NCBI GenBank assembly: GCA_038063315.1
Contig: JBBTVI010000044.1
Span: forward strand, 1-14,686
Direction: 5' to 3'
Origin: JBBTVI01 sp038063315
GTDB lineage: Bacteria; Patescibacteriota; Minisyncoccia; Sungbacterales; HO2-52-23
Length of the DNA: 14,686 bases
Under the pieces are notes generated by a model. The model was not told the origin of the DNA. It searched no databases and saw only the letters and a list, made by a program, of their open reading frames with translations. Both the position numbers and the translations under genes were made by a program. This document shows positions 12,252 to 14,686 of the stretch, piece after piece. How positions within the stretch are numbered: position 1 is the stretch's first letter; each line of letters opens with the position of its first letter.

Positions 12252-12278
12252 GTGAAGTGGGGTTTTGGATGGTTTGAG
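12252..12278. repeat. 27-bp repeat shared with 11278-11304
   Basis: GTGAAGTGGGGTT, TTGGA, TGGTTTGAG. It sits next to the 12204-12236 terminator in the same order as the first copy sits next to its terminator. Confidence 0.75.
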
Positions 12279-12315
12279 ACGAAAGAGCTATGGTGCTGGT
12301 GGCGACGCTTTGATT

Positions 12316-12349
12316 AAAAAAGACAGCGCACCATAGACACGGCGCGCTG
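12316..12349 (-). terminator. Intrinsic terminator of the unknown two-gene operon
   Basis: CAGCGC at 12324-12329 and GCGCTG at 12344-12349 pair around a 14-base loop. On the minus strand a run of six T (12321-12316) follows. It lies about 25 bp after the last gene of the operon. Confidence 0.65.
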
Positions 12350-12375
12350 GAGGTACTTGGAGCGGTCACGACCTA

Positions 12376-12756
12376 CTATGGTCGCGTTTTTTGATAGTCA
12401 AAGGCGGTGACGCGTGCTGTACTGGTCAGTGTTATCCAGATGACATCTTGGTTAAAGCTCTCTTGGCACCAGAGTTTGAGATCTTCGATCCAGTCAAGCC
12501 ATGCATCGACGGTACTTTCAGCGGCCAGAGAAAATGGGGCGTCGGCGATGATGAGCATCAGATCATCATCTTGCTGTACACCCTGATCATCAAGCCATGA
12601 GCCGAAGATGCTTGGAGGCGATTTGGTACTGAACGTGACGCCACCGCAGACGTCAACGAGCTCTCCTATCAGATCATCAACAAGCCTAACTTCGTCATCG
12701 GTTTTTGGGGCAGGAACGAGGAGGGTCATGCGCGTGAGCGGGTGAGGATTACGCAT
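12376..12756 (-). CDS. Hypothetical protein, 126 aa, CGGVT motif
   Basis: The layout is LLVPAPKTDDEVRLVDDLIGEL, then VDVCGGVTFS, GSWLDDQGVQQDDDLMLIIADAP, an acidic helical stretch WLDWIEDLKLWCQESFNQDVIWITL, and a short basic tail. This recalls small bacterial proteins with a (F/C)GG(V/L)T turn, a GxW strand and a C-terminal QExI helix-strand that I know only as hypothetical. No catalytic motif is certain. It is acidic while its upstream neighbour is basic, and the two genes share bases (TGATG at their junction), so they are probably co-translated partners. ATG 12729 is an alternative start. Confidence 0.7.
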   Translation of the reverse strand: MRNPHPLTRMTLLVPAPKTDDEVRLVDDLIGELVDVCGGVTFSTKSPPSIFGSWLDDQGVQQDDDLMLIIADAPFSLAAESTVDAWLDWIEDLKLWCQESFNQDVIWITLTSTARVTAFDYQKTRP

Positions 12757-13064
12757 CAGGCACCCTGACGACGTTTGTCCATATACTGGCGGGCAATTTT
12801 CAACCCTTCTTCACTTGAACGAATGACGCGCCGTCCGGTGATTTCTACCGTTGTCTGTTCGGCGACACCAGAGCCGATGTACTCGTCGAGGAGATGGACC
12901 GGTTTACCTCCGAGATTGGCGCGCACCCGTTCACTCATAAAGACCTGCCGATGACCAGCGATGTCAAACGGTACATCACCCTCGATCAGCGCTTGACAGA
13001 AGGCGCCAAACGCCTCGTCTTTTGTCGTGCCACGGAAAACAATGCGTACGCGCTGACGCGCCAT
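12756..13064 (-). CDS. Hypothetical protein, 102 aa, first gene of a coupled pair
   Basis: Not recognised. It is basic, with a strand-rich start (RQRVRIVFRGTTKDEAFGAF), the stretch ALIEGDVPFDIAGHRQVFMS, a possible zinc-free loop LGGKPVHLLDEYIGSG, and a C-terminal helix (SSEEGLKIARQYMDKRRQGA). Small size, basic charge, and tight coupling to an acidic partner in a region full of toxin-antitoxin pairs make a toxin-antitoxin role possible, but nothing in the sequence proves it. The start is ATG 13064; a GTG at 13106 has a better ribosome site (AAGGAAGG) and would add 14 mostly basic residues. The stop overlaps the next start. Confidence 0.65.
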   Translation of the reverse strand: MARQRVRIVFRGTTKDEAFGAFCQALIEGDVPFDIAGHRQVFMSERVRANLGGKPVHLLDEYIGSGVAEQTTVEITGRRVIRSSEEGLKIARQYMDKRRQGA

Positions 13065-13141
13065 GCTGTGTTGCGACCTCTTCCGACCATCACGTTTTTG
13101 AACCACGGCACCTTCCTTGCTGCGGGGGGTTGATCTTCAGC

Positions 13142-13172
13142 GGCCATCCTCGGGTGTCGCCCGTCGATGGCC
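13142..13172. repeat. 31-bp imperfect palindrome upstream of the unknown operon
   Basis: GGCCATC (13142-13148) and GATGGCC (13166-13172) enclose CGGG (13151-13154) and CCCG (13160-13163), with a CT/TC internal mismatch and a 5-base loop. It lies 80-110 bp before the operon start on the minus strand and could be an operator, attenuator or protein-binding site. No T-run follows on either side. From 13107 to 13248 there is no other feature. Confidence 0.55.
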
Positions 13173-13268
13173 ATATTTCCCACCACATCGGAGGGCGCCG
13201 CGCAGACCTTAACGTAGTATGAAGATTTTTTACTCTAAAATCAATCACGCGTATTGTACACTCTAAAA

Positions 13269-14666
13269 TGACACCGAAGGCCATTCGCTTCTGCAAAATG
13301 AAAATGACACCGAACGGATCGCGATAACGAGATAACGAACACGGTACAATGGAATAAAAGGTTGAATCATGAACGATCACTTTTTACTTCATCATGTACC
13401 TCTATGGATATGCAATCACGGAATCAATATCTCAGAGTACTCCGTACGGAGTATCTCAAAACGAAAGCGAAAAAAGAACGGAGCGCGCTCCTCAACGAAG
13501 CGGCGAAGCGCACGAAACTCGAACGAAAATATCTCATCAAGAAACTCCGGCCCAAAAGCAACCTCGACACGAAACCGACCGGACGGAAAAAACGGAAACC
13601 CGTCTACGACGGACTGGTGCGCGCCGCGCTCGCCCGCTGCTGGAAGATCTTCGACTACGCGTGCGGACAACGATTGCAGCCGCTCCTCCGCGACGAGATT
13701 GATCGCCTACGGAAGCTCAACGAACTCCGGTGTTCAGAGGAGGTCGTTACGAAACTCACCCGTTTGAGTTTCCGTACCATTGACACCCTCCTCCAACACG
13801 AAAAGGAGGTCTCGCGCCAGCAGCGGAAGTACCACCAAAAAGTGCACCCGCTCCTCTATCAGAAGATACCGGTCAAGGTGTTTGCGGAAGAAGACCGTAA
13901 GACGGAGGGCCATATTCAAATCGACCTCGTGGAGCATTGCGGGTTTTCCGCGGCTGGGGAGTTCGTAAATACGCTCTCTACGACCGATACAGCAACGGGC
14001 TGGTGGGAAGGGGAAGCCGTCATGGGCAAAGGACAAGAACGGGTCGGGAACGCCATTGATACGGTCCGACAACGGTATCCATTCCGTTGGACGGAAATCC
14101 ATTCCGATAACGGCACCGAGTTCATCAATCACCACCTCGTGCGGTATACGGAGAACGAACACCTCCATTTCACCCGTTCGCGTCCGTACAAGAAAAACGA
14201 CAACTGTCTGGTTGAACAGAAGAACTGGACGCACGTCAAAAAGTTCGTCGGGTACCTCCGGTACGATACGGAGGACGAACAATCTATTCTCAACGACCTG
14301 TACCGGAACGAGTTTCGCCTCTACAAAAACTTCTTTCAGCCGGTGATGAAACTTGTACGGAAGGAACGGATCGCGGGAAAGATTCGCCGGCGGTACGACA
14401 CCCCGCAGACACCGTATCGGCGCGTGCTCGCCTCCCCGCATGTTCCGCCGAGAACGAAACGGGAATTGACTCGAATCTACCGGTCGCTGAATCCCGCCGC
14501 GTTACGAGAGACGATTGAAAAAAAACTTGATTGTTTGTACAAGGCGTATCAGAAAAAACAGCACCGGACCGTTTCGTCCGATGCGATAAAGGTCGCAACC
14601 AAGAAAAAGCAACATCCCGTTACGGTGTCATCTTTCGTTGCAGAACGGAGACCCGTTTCGGTGTCA
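13269..14666 (+). mobile_element. Insertion sequence, integrase-core DDE type, right copy
   Basis: Second copy with the same paired TGACACCG motifs at both ends. It differs from the left copy only at 13285, between the two left-end motifs. Just outside its left end the decamer ACTCTAAAAT occurs twice, at 13232-13241 and 13260-13269; the second overlaps the first base of the element. Confidence 0.85.
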
Positions 14667-14669
14667 TAG
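13404..14669 (+). CDS. Integrase-core (rve) DDE transposase, second copy
   Basis: Translates identically to the gene at 156-1421, with all three DDE residues intact, so both copies could be active. As in the first copy, the reading frame continues through the right inverted repeat and stops at a TAG directly outside it. A longer frame begins at a TTG at 13362. The identity implies recent duplication, or that both ends of the window are the same physical copy. Confidence 0.9.
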   Translation: MDMQSRNQYLRVLRTEYLKTKAKKERSALLNEAAKRTKLERKYLIKKLRPKSNLDTKPTGRKKRKPVYDGLVRAALARCWKIFDYACGQRLQPLLRDEIDRLRKLNELRCSEEVVTKLTRLSFRTIDTLLQHEKEVSRQQRKYHQKVHPLLYQKIPVKVFAEEDRKTEGHIQIDLVEHCGFSAAGEFVNTLSTTDTATGWWEGEAVMGKGQERVGNAIDTVRQRYPFRWTEIHSDNGTEFINHHLVRYTENEHLHFTRSRPYKKNDNCLVEQKNWTHVKKFVGYLRYDTEDEQSILNDLYRNEFRLYKNFFQPVMKLVRKERIAGKIRRRYDTPQTPYRRVLASPHVPPRTKRELTRIYRSLNPAALRETIEKKLDCLYKAYQKKQHRTVSSDAIKVATKKKQHPVTVSSFVAERRPVSVS

Positions 14670-14686
14670 TTATATTGCTTGACACG

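Larger units (their letters stand above)
13249..14686 (+). repeat. Right copy of 1438-bp terminal direct repeat
   Basis: Same sequence and orientation as 1-1438, offset by exactly 13,248 bp. All reading frames across the transposase translate identically in both copies, so the copies are recent or are the same molecule. The window stops at the last shared base. Confidence 0.97.

Noticed and set aside
12367..12392. Plus-strand terminator-like hairpin (CGACC..GGTCG then T6)
   Set aside because: It overlaps the end of a minus-strand gene, and no plus-strand gene upstream needs it; it is probably coincidental.
1421..13248. A CRISPR array
   Set aside because: I saw no regularly spaced identical repeats; the repeats found are pairs at irregular distances.
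1421..13248. A classical integron cassette array
   Set aside because: Only one weak attC-like structure was found, the genes face both ways, and the recombinase is too short and lacks any integron-specific insertion that I can see.

Overview
The window is a 14,686-bp piece of bacterial accessory DNA, by eye about 55-57 % GC, with no housekeeping, ribosomal, tRNA, replication or conjugation gene. Coupled operons, intrinsic terminators and sigma70-type promoters (TTGAC..N16-17..TA..T) show that it is bacterial. The host cannot be fixed from the sequence. Strong AGGAGG ribosome sites on some genes, next to a majority of starts with no such site, suggest a mosaic. The mix of toxin-antitoxin cassettes, small phage-type hypothetical proteins and an integrase-core insertion sequence (IS) would suit a Candidate Phyla (Patescibacteria)-like genome or another environmental bacterium, but this is a weak inference.

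Layout. Positions 1-1438 and 13249-14686 are the same sequence in the same orientation, with one mismatch seen (37 versus 13285). Each copy holds one integrase-core (DDE) IS of about 1.4 kb plus 20 bp of shared flank on both sides. The window is therefore either one turn of a 13,248-bp circle or tandem repeat, or a composite-transposon-like segment. Between the copies lie: small phage-type hypothetical genes (1440-3093); a DUF4258/YgiT pair (3299-3897); a small zinc-site protein and a broken hicA tail (4000-4362); an ORF6N gene (4369-4875); a 72-aa protein (4946-5164); an AbrB/PIN pair (5244-5961); a patch of gene scraps (5962-6109); a HicB/HicA pair (6370-6895); a run of three exported proteins with strong ribosome sites (6917-8114: a staphylococcal-nuclease-like enzyme, a Gly/Asn/Pro-rich protein and a Cys-rich peptide); a promoter, structured leader and terminator (8411-8556) ahead of a frameshifted exported propeller-like gene; an IS4-family element (9319-10642); and minus-strand genes for a catalytic-domain-only tyrosine recombinase (10618-11169), a DUF104/VapC pair (11315-11979) and a two-gene operon of unknown function (12376-13064).

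How it fits together. The region reads as a toxin-antitoxin-rich island assembled by repeated insertion and partial deletion. It holds four recognisable two-gene toxin-antitoxin modules, one further coupled pair of unknown function, and at least four fragments of genes or modules whose better-preserved relatives lie elsewhere in the same window. The IS4 copy joins two unrelated broken or altered genes and has no visible target duplication, which points to rearrangement. The least explained parts are the structured leader at 8411-8556, the repeated end-of-operon modules near 11231-11304 and 12204-12278, and the unknown operon at 12376-13064.
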